A program made the translations under genes and the position numbers. Under the pieces are notes generated by a model. The model was not told the origin of the DNA and did not search any database. It worked only from the letters and a program-made list of their open reading frames with translations. A stretch of DNA of 64,000 nt from Planctomycetota bacterium (GTDB lineage: Bacteria > Planctomycetota > UBA1135 > JACQFD01), in contig JAEUHX010000060.1 of the NCBI GenBank assembly GCA_016792805.1, positions 27,760 through 91,759 of the forward strand. The letters run 5' to 3'. Shown one piece after another: positions 45,054 through 53,154 of this stretch; the stretch's first letter is position 1, and the number at the start of each line of letters is the position of its first letter.

Positions 45054-45716
45054 GTGAATCGGAAGCCTCTTTTCGTCCCTCATTCCGACCGGTTCGATCC
45101 CGGACGCCCGCCTGAAGCGGCGGCTCGGGACTTTGCACAGATCCTGGCGAAGCGGCGGAGCATTCGCCACTTCTCCGATCGGCCCGTCGCACGCGAGACC
45201 GTCGAGTGGATTCTCCGCGCCGCCATGACGGCGCCGAGCGGCGCCAACAAGCAGCCGTGGCGATTTGTTGCGGTGAGCGATCCGGCGACGAAGAGAGCGA
45301 TCCGCGAAGGAGCCGAAGCCGAGGAGCGGGCGTTCTACGCGGGGCGCGCCGGAGAGCGCTGGCTCGCCGATCTCGAACCGTTTGGGACCGACGCCAACAA
45401 GGAGTTCCTCGAGGTGGCCCCGTGGCTCATTGTGGTGTTCAAGCGCCTCGAGGGAGATGACGGTGACGCCGTCTACTATGTGAACGAATCGGTCGGCATC
45501 GCCTGCGGGATGCTGCTTGCGGCGGCACAGATGGCAGGGCTCGCGACGCTGACGCACACGCCGAACCCGATGAAGTTCCTCTCGGAAGTATTGGGACGCC
45601 CGAAGTCGGAGCGGCCCTTCTTACTCATCCCGCTCGGCTATGCGGCTGAAGACTGCATGGTTCCCGCTGCCGCCCTCGAACGCCGACCTCTGCGCGAGGC
45701 CGTCGAGTTCCGCTGA
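45054..45716 (+). CDS. Iodotyrosine-deiodinase-like nitroreductase
   Basis: I start at GTG 45054 (220 aa). FMN-binding nitroreductase fold: RRSIRHFSDRPV (34-45) and APSGANKQPWRFV (60-72). Unlike ordinary nitroreductases it has the deiodinase lid: Glu91, Tyr95 and Lys116 occupy the spacing of the E-Y-K triad that holds the zwitterion of halotyrosine in vertebrate IYD, within EERAFYAGRAGERW and TDANKEFLE. NESVGIACGMLLAA and LGRPKSERPFLLIPLGYAAE also follow IYD. Likely reaction: reductive dehalogenation of halotyrosines. It lies 25 bp after the beta-helix gene on the same strand; no functional link is evident. Confidence 0.85.
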   Translation: MNRKPLFVPHSDRFDPGRPPEAAARDFAQILAKRRSIRHFSDRPVARETVEWILRAAMTAPSGANKQPWRFVAVSDPATKRAIREGAEAEERAFYAGRAGERWLADLEPFGTDANKEFLEVAPWLIVVFKRLEGDDGDAVYYVNESVGIACGMLLAAAQMAGLATLTHTPNPMKFLSEVLGRPKSERPFLLIPLGYAAEDCMVPAAALERRPLREAVEFR

Positions 45717-46221
45717 CGCCCCGCCTGAGCGTTGTCTCGCGTTGGCTCGCAGCGCGGTTAGGCGCCAGGCGGATCGTTCAGTGGTGTCGGCGCGCGGCCT
45801 CCATCTCACTGGAAACGTGGGGTGAGCGCGTGGAGGACGTTTCAAAAGTCAGCCGTGCCCATGGCGATTCGGCGCCGCATGCGCCGACGAAGGAAGCACC
45901 TCGGCGCCGATTCCTCATCGCGCGGGGCAAGCCCCGCGCAATGGTTCGGCGCGTGCGCCGACCCTACGGATCAACATCAGTGCACATCAAGATTGCCTTA
46001 CGCCCTTTTTCCACGCCATCCCGCATCTGTGCAGGCATAGGTTCTGCCGTAGGGCTCGGGCTTGCCCGAGACGATCTCGCGCGCGCACGCGCCGACCCCA
46101 CTTCAGCAGAATTGTTCGGCGCGAGCGCCGACCCTACAGATCGATATCTGTGCACGCAAGACCGACCCACGCCTCATTCTTCGAGCCACTCAACTTGCAA
46201 CTCAAACGCAAGAGCCTGAAG
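45717..46221. repeat. Repeat-rich non-coding gap
   Basis: About 500 bp with no credible gene. It holds a copy of the CGCGGGGC-AA-GCCCCGCG hairpin (45921-45938), two copies about 170 bp apart of a block that begins TTCGGCGCG and runs through ACCCTACRGATC to GTGCAC (45946-45991 and 46115-46160), the hairpin CGGGC-TT-GCCCG (near 46055) and one arm of the 39-bp repeat (46155-46181). It separates the deiodinase-like gene from the convergent serine hydrolase. Confidence 0.75.
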
Positions 46222-47373
46222 CTATTTCGACGCTGCGACAGCCTTTGCGAGCTCGACAATCATGGCGCCGAGCGGTTTGGGGAGTGTCCTCGCGTCACTT
46301 GTATTGATCTGCATGGAGACGGCGAAGCGGTGCTCCGGAAAATAGCGCACTTCGGTCATGTATCCCGGAAAGTACCCGCTGTGGCCGCGCGCCTCGCCAA
46401 GCGGAGTTTGCCACAGAATGGCGCATAGCCCGTACTTCGTGTTGCGACCGAGCATCGGCGCGGGAATGCCATCGATGACCTGCGGCAGCAGCGCGATCCC
46501 ATAGAGTTGACCTTCAAAATAGAGTCGGCTGAGCCGCGCCAGGTCGACGGCCGTGCAGGCAAACCCGCCTCCTGCCCACTCGAATTGCGGATTGATGACA
46601 AACTTCCCATCGCGCAGCGTCTTGTCTTCGCCGAGGATCGGGTCCGATGCGCCGGCGTAGCCGGGCACGAGTCCAGGCGTCAGCGGAGAGTCAAACCGTA
46701 CGAATCCTGTGAGTCCGTTCGGCTTCAGAACGTTCTCGTCGATCTCCTCGTAGGCGGGGCGCTTCGCCATTCGCTCCAGGATGGCTCCCAGAACAATATA
46801 ATTGGTATCGGAGTAGTCCCATCCTTGTCCCGCTGCGAAGGGTGCCTTTCGATCCAACAGATACTCGAGACGCTGTTCGACGGTCCAACTCCGGAGCGGA
46901 TTCTTGCGGAGATCCTCGAGGAACCGCCCATCCAGCTCGTAGCGCACAAGGCCGCTCGAGTGATTCATGAGCTGGCGCACGGTCATGTCCTCGGCATTCG
47001 GCAGCCGGCGAAACCAGGGGTCGCTAGAAAAGTACGATGCGACTTTTCCATCGAGCGCGATCTCGCCCGCCTGAACGCGCTTCAGCAGCGCGGCGGCGAA
47101 GCAGAGCTTCCCGGCGCTCCCCGCGGCGAGCCGATCCGTTGCTGCCATGGCGCGCCCGCTCTCGCGGTCGGCGACCCCGGTGGCGAGCGCGATGCTCTCG
47201 CCCTTCTGGAACGCAACTCCCACAGTCGCGCCCGGGAACCGCCCCGCCGATCGGAATCCGTCGAGCTTTTGTTGGAGAGTCTCCGCGAGGGCCGGCGCCG
47301 CGGGCGCCGACGCCGGCTGCGCCGGACGCGTCTGCTGCGGGAGAATCAGGATCGCGAGTACCAGAAATCGCAC
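46222..47373 (-). CDS. Exported serine hydrolase (beta-lactamase/AmiE-like)
   Basis: I start at GTG 47373 (383 aa): a purine-rich GGAGG lies 8 bp upstream and a signal peptide begins immediately (VRFLVLAILILPQQTRPA). GTG 47421 would overlap the SIS stop (GTGA) but puts acidic residues before the signal core. Class C beta-lactamase fold: SAGK (SxxK), HSSGLVRY, YSDTNY, and GHSGYFPGY in place of KTG. Because it directly follows the SIS-domain gene in an amino-sugar locus, a peptidoglycan amidase or peptidase role is more likely than antibiotic resistance. Confidence 0.85.
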   Translation of the reverse strand: MRFLVLAILILPQQTRPAQPASAPAAPALAETLQQKLDGFRSAGRFPGATVGVAFQKGESIALATGVADRESGRAMAATDRLAAGSAGKLCFAAALLKRVQAGEIALDGKVASYFSSDPWFRRLPNAEDMTVRQLMNHSSGLVRYELDGRFLEDLRKNPLRSWTVEQRLEYLLDRKAPFAAGQGWDYSDTNYIVLGAILERMAKRPAYEEIDENVLKPNGLTGFVRFDSPLTPGLVPGYAGASDPILGEDKTLRDGKFVINPQFEWAGGGFACTAVDLARLSRLYFEGQLYGIALLPQVIDGIPAPMLGRNTKYGLCAILWQTPLGEARGHSGYFPGYMTEVRYFPEHRFAVSMQINTSDARTLPKPLGAMIVELAKAVAASK

Positions 47374-47417
47374 GGGAAGATCCTCCCTCCCTCCGGCGCC
47401 CATCGCTTTCGGAATCC

Positions 47418-48464
47418 TCACCGCGTTTCTGTGATCTTTGAGATCCCGCGCGGGCGATCCGGATCAAGGCCGCGCGCGCGCGCCGCGTGCAGCGCAATCC
47501 ACTGTCCCGGCACCACAGCCGCGATCGGCGAGATCCATTCGGGGAGCTCCGGTACGGGCACGGCGCCGACGCCGGCTCCGATCATCCGCACTCTGCTTCC
47601 ACGGGCGCGCAGCTCCTTCACGAGGGCGCGCAGCTCGAGCGTGGCTGCGCACCGCGGCGGCATCACAACGAGTGCATGGAGGAGGCTGCCCGCCATCGCG
47701 ATCGGTCCGTGTTGGAAGTCTGCGGCGCTGTAAGGTTCCGCCGGCACGAGTGCGAGCTCCTTCAGCTTGAGCGCGATTTCGTGCGCGGTCGCGTGATGGA
47801 ATCCGCGGGCGATGACTATGGCACGCTCGACGCTGCTGTAGTCTTTTGCGGCGGCGCGCGCCGAGTCCTCGGACTCGAGTGCCTTCGCAAGCGCGCGGGG
47901 CAGCAGATCGAGCTCGCCGAGAGCCGCGCGGTTCCGAGCGATCGAGGCCGCGAGGAGCGCCACGGCTGTGAGCTGCGCTGTGTAAGTTTTTGTTGCAGCA
48001 ATACTTTTCTCGACGCCCGCATGCAGCGGAATCAGCTCTGCGGCAGTGCGCGCCAGCGGGCTTTCTGTGTCGTTCACGATGGCCAGCGTGCGCGCCCCGT
48101 CGCGGCGCGCGCGGGCGATCGTCTCTACGACGTCGGGCGAGCGCCCCGACTGGGAGATGCCGATCACAAGCGCTCCGCGTAAGCGCGGCGGCCGGCCGTA
48201 GACCGTGGTTAACGATGGCGCAGCGAGCGCGACCGGCAGCCGGCAGCTCCACCCGAAGGCGTATTGTGCATATCGCGCCGCGTTGTCGGAACTGCCTCGG
48301 GCGGCGATGGCCACAAAGGCCGGACGCCCTTTGGCAAGCGCGCGCCCGAGCTTGGCAATGCGGTCGCGTTCCCTCTCGAGGAGGCGCGCCACGACGTCGG
48401 GCTGCTCACCGATCTCGCCCCGCAGCACGGAAGGCGCCGACCGAACGGGAGGGCTCGTAACCAT
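47418..48464 (-). CDS. SIS-domain sugar-phosphate deaminase/isomerase (GlmS-C/NagB-II-like)
   Basis: Starts at ATG 48464 (348 aa); the longer frame reads antisense through the divergent kinase gene. Two SIS domains: GEIGEQPDVVARLL at the N-terminus, ARGSSDNAARYAQYAFG, ISQSGRSPDVVETI, AATKTYTAQLTAVALL and YSAADFQHGPIAMA. This matches the synthase half of GlmS without the glutaminase half, the arrangement of NagB-II glucosamine-6-phosphate deaminases. It would convert GlcN-6P to fructose-6P. It is divergent by 26 bp from the GlcNAc/MurNAc kinase and probably coregulated with it. Confidence 0.85.
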   Translation of the reverse strand: MVTSPPVRSAPSVLRGEIGEQPDVVARLLERERDRIAKLGRALAKGRPAFVAIAARGSSDNAARYAQYAFGWSCRLPVALAAPSLTTVYGRPPRLRGALVIGISQSGRSPDVVETIARARRDGARTLAIVNDTESPLARTAAELIPLHAGVEKSIAATKTYTAQLTAVALLAASIARNRAALGELDLLPRALAKALESEDSARAAAKDYSSVERAIVIARGFHHATAHEIALKLKELALVPAEPYSAADFQHGPIAMAGSLLHALVVMPPRCAATLELRALVKELRARGSRVRMIGAGVGAVPVPELPEWISPIAAVVPGQWIALHAARARGLDPDRPRGISKITETR

Positions 48465-48490
48465 AGAGCGCGCATCGTACGGTTTGCCCC

Positions 48491-49423
48491 ATGGCTTCTC
48501 TCCTCGTCGGCGTGGATGGCGGCGGCACGAAGGCGCGCGCCGCGGTGGCGCGCACGGCGGCCGCAGTGCTGGCGCGCGCGGAGGGCGGCGCCGCCAACGC
48601 GAGCACCTACTCGACGGCGAAGGTCGTGCGCTCCGTGTGCGAGGCCATTGACGGCGCGCTCGCCCAATGCTCGGCCTCGCGGGGTGACCTTCGCGGCGTG
48701 GTGGCGGGGCTCGCGGGTGCCGCCGACCCGGCGGTGCGCGCGGCCATTGCCGGCGCATTGCGCGAAGCCCTCGGGATCGATGGGGTTTCCGTCGAGACCG
48801 ATGCGCGCGTCGCCCTCGCCGGCGCGCATGCAACGGATCCCGACGCTGCAGGAGTCTTACTCATCGCCGGGACGGGCTCCATTGCCTATGGGCGCAACGG
48901 GGCGGGATCGGAGGCGCGCGCGGGCGGCCTCGGGTGGATTCTCGGCGACGAGGGTTCGGGCTTTTGGATCGCGCGGCGTGGGCTCGCTGCCGCCGGCCGC
49001 GCCTGGGACGGCCGCGGGCCGGCTACACAGATCTGTGATCTTCTCGAGGCGCGCGGCGTGCGCGATGCTTCCGCACTTGTGGCATTTACACACTCATCGG
49101 GGATTCTGCCGAGCGGCGTGGCGGCCCATTTCCCGATTGTGCTGGAAGCCGCGCGCTCCGGCGATGCCGTCGCGCTCGACATTCTGCGTGAGGCGGCGGA
49201 GCAGCTCGCGCGCCTTGCGGAGCTCGTCGTGCGAAAACTCACGCTCCCGATGCGCGAGGAGATTTCTGTAACGATTACGGGCGGCGTCTTCGGGAGCGCG
49301 GGCGCGCTTCTCGTCGAGCCGCTCCTCGCGGTGTTTGGGCGGCTCGCCATGCGCGCGCGCGTCGCGCCGCCGGCCGTATCGCCCGAGGAGGGCGCGCTCC
49401 GGCTCGCAGAGAGAAGAAGCTGA
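48491..49423 (+). CDS. BadF/BadG-type N-acetylhexosamine kinase
   Basis: 310 aa from ATG 48491. ASKHA-fold kinase: phosphate-1 loop GVDGGGTKARAAV (7-19), ANASTY, LAGAADPAV, LIAGTGSIAYG and GGLGWILGDEGSGFW. The family includes GlcNAc kinases and MurK, which phosphorylates both GlcNAc and MurNAc. Its stop overlaps the murQ start (TGATG), so coupling to the MurNAc-6P etherase strongly favours MurNAc/GlcNAc as substrate. Cytosolic. Confidence 0.9.
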   Translation: MASLLVGVDGGGTKARAAVARTAAAVLARAEGGAANASTYSTAKVVRSVCEAIDGALAQCSASRGDLRGVVAGLAGAADPAVRAAIAGALREALGIDGVSVETDARVALAGAHATDPDAAGVLLIAGTGSIAYGRNGAGSEARAGGLGWILGDEGSGFWIARRGLAAAGRAWDGRGPATQICDLLEARGVRDASALVAFTHSSGILPSGVAAHFPIVLEAARSGDAVALDILREAAEQLARLAELVVRKLTLPMREEISVTITGGVFGSAGALLVEPLLAVFGRLAMRARVAPPAVSPEEGALRLAERRS

Positions 49424-50268
49424 TGAATTGTATGAATACACGACAATTATTGCAGGAGCTTCTCGAGGCCGAGCGAACGGTCGCCGGTTGCGTTGCCGCT
49501 GTGATGCCACAGATCGAGCGCGCCGTCGAGTTGATCGCGGCGCGTCTCGAGCAGGGAGGCCGCTGGTTCAACGTCGGGGCTGGCACGAGCGGGCGCATCG
49601 GTGCACTCGATGCGGCGGAGCTGCCGCCGACCTTTGGCGTTGAGCGCCAGCTGGTGACGGCCATTCTCGCAGGAGGGCGCGACGCCATGTTCGACGCGCG
49701 CGAAGGAGCCGAAGATGATGCGGCGGCAGGCGCACGTGATCTGACGGCCGCGGGTCTTTGCGCCGCCGATGTGGTGGTGGGGCTCGCCGCAAGCGGAACG
49801 ACGCCTTATGTAATCGGCGCCCTTGAGCACGCTCGTCGCGCTGGCGCCCTCACCGTATCTGTGATCTGCACGCCGAATTCGCCGCTCGCCTCGATTCCAG
49901 AGATCGCCATTGTGGCGGCGACCGGTCCGGAGGTCCTCTCCGGCTCCACGCGGCTCAAGGCGGGGTCTGCACAGAAACTCGTCATGAACCTGCTGTCGAC
50001 TGCGGTGATGGCTCGGCGCGGCCTCATCGTGCGCGGCGAAATGGTGGCCATGCGTTCGACGAACGCGAAGCTCCGGCTCCGCGCTGTGCGGATCGTGACG
50101 GATCTCTTACAAATCGACGGCGATCGAGCGCGCCAGCTGCTCGAAGCGGCGGCCTGGGATCTGCCCGTGGCGCTTGTCTCCGGGCGGCATCGGGAGAGCC
50201 CGGCTCAGGCGCGTGAGCGGCTCGCGCTCGTTCGCGGCAACGTTGCGCGCGCTCTCGGAGATCTATAA
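49423..50268 (+). CDS. murQ: N-acetylmuramic acid 6-phosphate etherase MurQ
   Basis: 281 aa from ATG 49423, which overlaps the kinase stop. Family motifs: NVGAGTSGRIGALDAAELPPT beginning at 50 (shown here as GAGTSGRIG 52-60 and DAAELPPT 63-70), EGAED (94-98) and GSTRLKAGSAQKLVMNLLST. Glu66 and Glu97 match the catalytic pair E83/E114 of the E. coli enzyme in sequence and spacing. It splits the lactyl ether of MurNAc-6P to GlcNAc-6P and D-lactate. NagA, needed next, is not in the window. Confidence 0.96.
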   Translation: MNCMNTRQLLQELLEAERTVAGCVAAVMPQIERAVELIAARLEQGGRWFNVGAGTSGRIGALDAAELPPTFGVERQLVTAILAGGRDAMFDAREGAEDDAAAGARDLTAAGLCAADVVVGLAASGTTPYVIGALEHARRAGALTVSVICTPNSPLASIPEIAIVAATGPEVLSGSTRLKAGSAQKLVMNLLSTAVMARRGLIVRGEMVAMRSTNAKLRLRAVRIVTDLLQIDGDRARQLLEAAAWDLPVALVSGRHRESPAQARERLALVRGNVARALGDL

Positions 50269-50271
50269 GAA

Positions 50272-51024
50272 TTGAGTTCGCCGACCAGCACTCCCCGCGC
50301 TCCGGTGAGCGCATGGCGTCCGGCCGCATTGGTGCTGTTCGCGCTCGTCTGCGGCGCCATCGTTTGGCTCTCTCCTCTGCGCGATCATTTGGATCTCACG
50401 AAAGCGCAGAATGGAATTGAGCGCGTGCGCGCCGCCGGCTGGAAGGGGATCACACTTTTCTTGGGAATGAACGCTCTCGGCGTGATGGTCGGTGTGCCGC
50501 GTATCCTGTTCGCCACGGCTGGCGGCGCCATCTGGGGCGTGCTCGGCGGGACGGCGATTTCCATCGCCGGATCTCTCGCAGGCTCTTCGGTGACCTTCAC
50601 ATTGGCCCGCACCGTGGGGCGGCCCTGGGTGGAATCGCGTCTTCGCGCACGCTACCGGCGCATCGACCAGGCGCTCGCCCTCATCGGGGAGCACGCTTTC
50701 ATGACGTGCGTCCTCCTCCGCGCCGCTCCCATTGTGAACAGCTTTTCTGTGAATATGGTTCTAGGTGTCAGCTCGGCGCGCTGGGCTCCATTCCTCGCCG
50801 GAAGCGCCGTCGGATTCATTCCCCAGGCCGCCATCTACGCATGGCTCGGCACCGCCGCCCAGAGCGACCCATGGGCAAAGGGAATCTCGGCTGTGGCATT
50901 TCTTGTGGCTTTGGCCCTCGCCGGCGCGCTTGTCGTGCTGCGCGTTCGCAAGGCGCGCGAGCTCGCATCGAGCTTCGCTTCCTCCGATCGCGCAAGCGAC
51001 AGCAGCTCGAAGTCTACATCTTGA
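50272..51024 (+). CDS. VTT-domain (TVP38/DedA-like) membrane protein
   Basis: 250 aa from TTG 50272, 3 bp after murQ; cotranscribed with the kinase and murQ. Five to six hydrophobic segments with the VTT core: MVGVPRILFATAGGAIWGVL, GSLAGSSVTFTLARTVGRPW and AFMTCVLLRAAPIVNSFSVN. It ends in a Ser-rich cytosolic tail. VTT proteins include lipid scramblases and undecaprenyl-phosphate carriers. Linked to murQ, a role in recycling a cell-wall lipid carrier is worth considering, though unproven. Confidence 0.85.
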   Translation: MSSPTSTPRAPVSAWRPAALVLFALVCGAIVWLSPLRDHLDLTKAQNGIERVRAAGWKGITLFLGMNALGVMVGVPRILFATAGGAIWGVLGGTAISIAGSLAGSSVTFTLARTVGRPWVESRLRARYRRIDQALALIGEHAFMTCVLLRAAPIVNSFSVNMVLGVSSARWAPFLAGSAVGFIPQAAIYAWLGTAAQSDPWAKGISAVAFLVALALAGALVVLRVRKARELASSFASSDRASDSSSKSTS

Positions 51025-51691
51025 GGCCTGGCTGCCGGGCTTTGGGGGAGGATTAGAAGTTCCCACCGATGTACTTTCGCGGCGCATCGATCACAACGCT
51101 TTGATCCGATACGTATTTGTACATCCTTCCGAGCGACGCTTCAGTTCTTCGACCGCGCGCAAGTTCGTCGCGGGCGATGCCCGCGTCCTACAGCGGCAGC
51201 TCAAGAATCTGGTGAGAAGTTGTCGCACCAGGTTCCATCCCGCTTCACAGATGAGGGACGGCTTCGAATGGGGCGTGGGTCGGTCTTGGCGCGGCGAGTT
51301 CCGCAGACGCGAGGCCATGGCGCGCGCAGAATCGGACCGGCGCGAAGCGCCGGTCCGATTCTGCGCAGCCGATGAGCCGCCGAGCGTTGGGAGGCCATGA
51401 CAGCATTCCTCGCGCTCGCTCTGCGGAGGAATCCTGTCATGGCCACTTGGATTGTTCGCTGCCGCGCCAAGACTGACCACGCCCCATTCTTCCCGAGTCA
51501 CAAATCGACAGCCTCGCGCGCACGCGCGCGAGAGCCGGTCGGCGCACGCGCCGACCCCACGACTCAATGAAGGAGTGGCGCACCCGCCGATCTCACCTCT
51601 CAATAAATGAGAGGCGCACGCGCCGAGCCTACGGATCAAGCGAGGAGAATCGCACGCGCCGAGTTTTGAGCCGTCCCCCCGGGGCAGCTCC
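51025..51691. other. Repeat-rich non-coding gap
   Basis: About 665 bp with no credible gene. It contains the nested inverted-repeat element at 51266-51489, a hairpin GGTCGGCGC-AC-GCGCCGACC (51537-51556) and two more GGCGCACGCGCCGA-type tails up to about 51665. The sequence 51025-51265 is unremarkable apart from the motif CGCGGGCGATGCCCGCG near 51170. Confidence 0.7.
51266..51489. mobile_element. 224-bp nested inverted-repeat element (MITE-like)
   Basis: Outer arms of 30 and 29 bp are inverted copies (51266-51295 and 51461-51489) with one mismatch and one indel. They belong to the dispersed repeat also found at 8822 and 46155. Inside are two long hairpins: a perfect 20-bp stem with loop GAA (51324-51343 / 51347-51366) and a 19-bp stem with one mismatch and a 14-base loop (51393-51411 / 51426-51444). 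No coding capacity. I could not identify target-site duplications with confidence. Confidence 0.65.
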
Positions 51692-52903
51692 TTACACTTT
51701 CCAGTACCACCCGCGCCACTCCATCCCTCGGAGAATCGCAAACATCAACAATACGAACATCGCTGCGTAGCCGTGCGATCGCAGCACCGGGTCGTCGATG
51801 AATGAGAGTAGCCCCAAACCCCAAGCGTGAATCGTCGGAGCGCCTTCCAACGGAAGAGTCACCATCGTCGACAGGATCGCCAGTGCACCTGAGATCACAA
51901 AAGCAGCCAGCGGATTCCTTCCAAATACGATCAGCGGAGCGAATGGGCGGCTCCATCGGCGCTCGTCAATGAGATACGTCGCGGCGCCGAGCGCGCAGGC
52001 CGTGAGGCCGGCCGTCAGCAGCACGAACGACCCAGTCCAGAGCTTCTTATTGATTGGAAGCCACAGATGTCCAAGCTGCCCCGCAATCGCCGCGGCCACC
52101 CCTGCGAGCAGGAGCGTCCGGGCGCGGCTGCGACCGCAGCCGTCGGCGCGAAGCGCGCCTCCGGCGAGAGCGCCGCTGAGCAAACTCGCCACCGCCGTCA
52201 GCGTCGACAGCAACCCTTCCGGGTCGGTCGGTTCCGATCGATACAGATGATTCTGGCCGATCACCGCGAGATCGAGCGTCCGTTGAAAATTGTCCGCGGG
52301 CTCAAGAGCGCCAAGCGACAGAAGCAGCGCCGTGTGCGCGCCGAGCAGTGCGATGATCGCCAGCGTCACTGCAGTGCGCGTCCGAAGCCCCATCAGCGCC
52401 GCTGCCCCGAGCGCATAGGCGAGCCCGATGCGCGGCAGCACGCCGGGCAGGCGAAGGTGCTCGATTCGATCCCACAGATAGGGCCACCAGGCGCCAAACC
52501 CGTCGCGGACGATTTTGTGAAGGCCGAACGGAAAGAGCGCGAGCGCCCAGCCGATGATACAGATCACCAGCCCGCGCTTCGCAACGTGTCCGAGAAGGCG
52601 GGGCACCGTCGCTCCTTCCTCGCGGCGGCGGCTCAGCGAGAAAACCGCCGAAGTTCCCACAAGAAAGAGGAACGCCGGGAATACCAGGTCGGTCGGCGTC
52701 CAGCCATTCCATGCGGCGTGAGCAAAGGGCGGGGCGAGGTGCCGCCAATCGCCGGGGTTATTTACAAAAATCATCCCGGCGACGGCGAGCCCGCGGACAG
52801 CGTCGACCGCGAACGAGCGTTGTGCGCCCGAGCCCGCCTGCTCGGTGCACGAGTTCGCATTGCGGCAAAAGGCCGCGCAGGCCGGCGCTGTCGAAGTGGC
52901 CAT
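51692..52903 (-). CDS. NagX-like / heparan-glucosaminide acetyltransferase-family membrane protein
   Basis: I start at ATG 52903 (403 aa); the frame extends 21 codons further without a better start. About ten membrane helices. The family hallmark HAAWNGWTPTDLVFPAFLF lies near residues 59-77, with DAVRGLAVAGMIFVNNPG before it and FGRNPLAAFVISG near the end. Relatives include HGSNAT, which acetylates terminal glucosamine across the lysosomal membrane, and bacterial NagX, encoded in GlcNAc-use operons. Its closeness to the kinase/MurQ/SIS genes supports an amino-sugar role. Confidence 0.85.
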   Translation of the reverse strand: MATSTAPACAAFCRNANSCTEQAGSGAQRSFAVDAVRGLAVAGMIFVNNPGDWRHLAPPFAHAAWNGWTPTDLVFPAFLFLVGTSAVFSLSRRREEGATVPRLLGHVAKRGLVICIIGWALALFPFGLHKIVRDGFGAWWPYLWDRIEHLRLPGVLPRIGLAYALGAAALMGLRTRTAVTLAIIALLGAHTALLLSLGALEPADNFQRTLDLAVIGQNHLYRSEPTDPEGLLSTLTAVASLLSGALAGGALRADGCGRSRARTLLLAGVAAAIAGQLGHLWLPINKKLWTGSFVLLTAGLTACALGAATYLIDERRWSRPFAPLIVFGRNPLAAFVISGALAILSTMVTLPLEGAPTIHAWGLGLLSFIDDPVLRSHGYAAMFVLLMFAILRGMEWRGWYWKV

Positions 52904-53154
52904 CGAGTCGGCAGAGCATCGCAAGCCCAGCGCCCTCGGCAAAGCGCGTCGCGCCGAACGGAACAACTTCTGGCCCTCGGATCGTCCGCGGAGCTACGCT
53001 CCAGCTGCTCGGTCGGATGGTCCGTCCGAGCAGCCAGCACCCCACCGGACGCCGCTTCGGATCGTCCCTGCTCTCCTCCCACGAAGGCCGTGCGAGTGCC
53101 GTCGTGGAAGAAGGGCAGTCCCGTTCAATGCGGCGCCGAATTTCGAGGAGTCCC

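Noticed and set aside
45755..45780. GGTTAGGC-like core suggesting an integron attC site
   Set aside because: No matching inverse core site or paired R boxes at the right spacing and no integrase or cassette genes nearby.
46222..47373. Antibiotic-resistance class C beta-lactamase
   Set aside because: The KTG box reads HSG and the gene lies in an amino-sugar locus; a peptidoglycan amidase or peptidase fits better.
51025..51691. CRISPR-like array from the recurring GGCGCACGCGCCGA tails
   Set aside because: The repeats are irregularly spaced, palindromic and diverged, without uniform spacers or cas genes.
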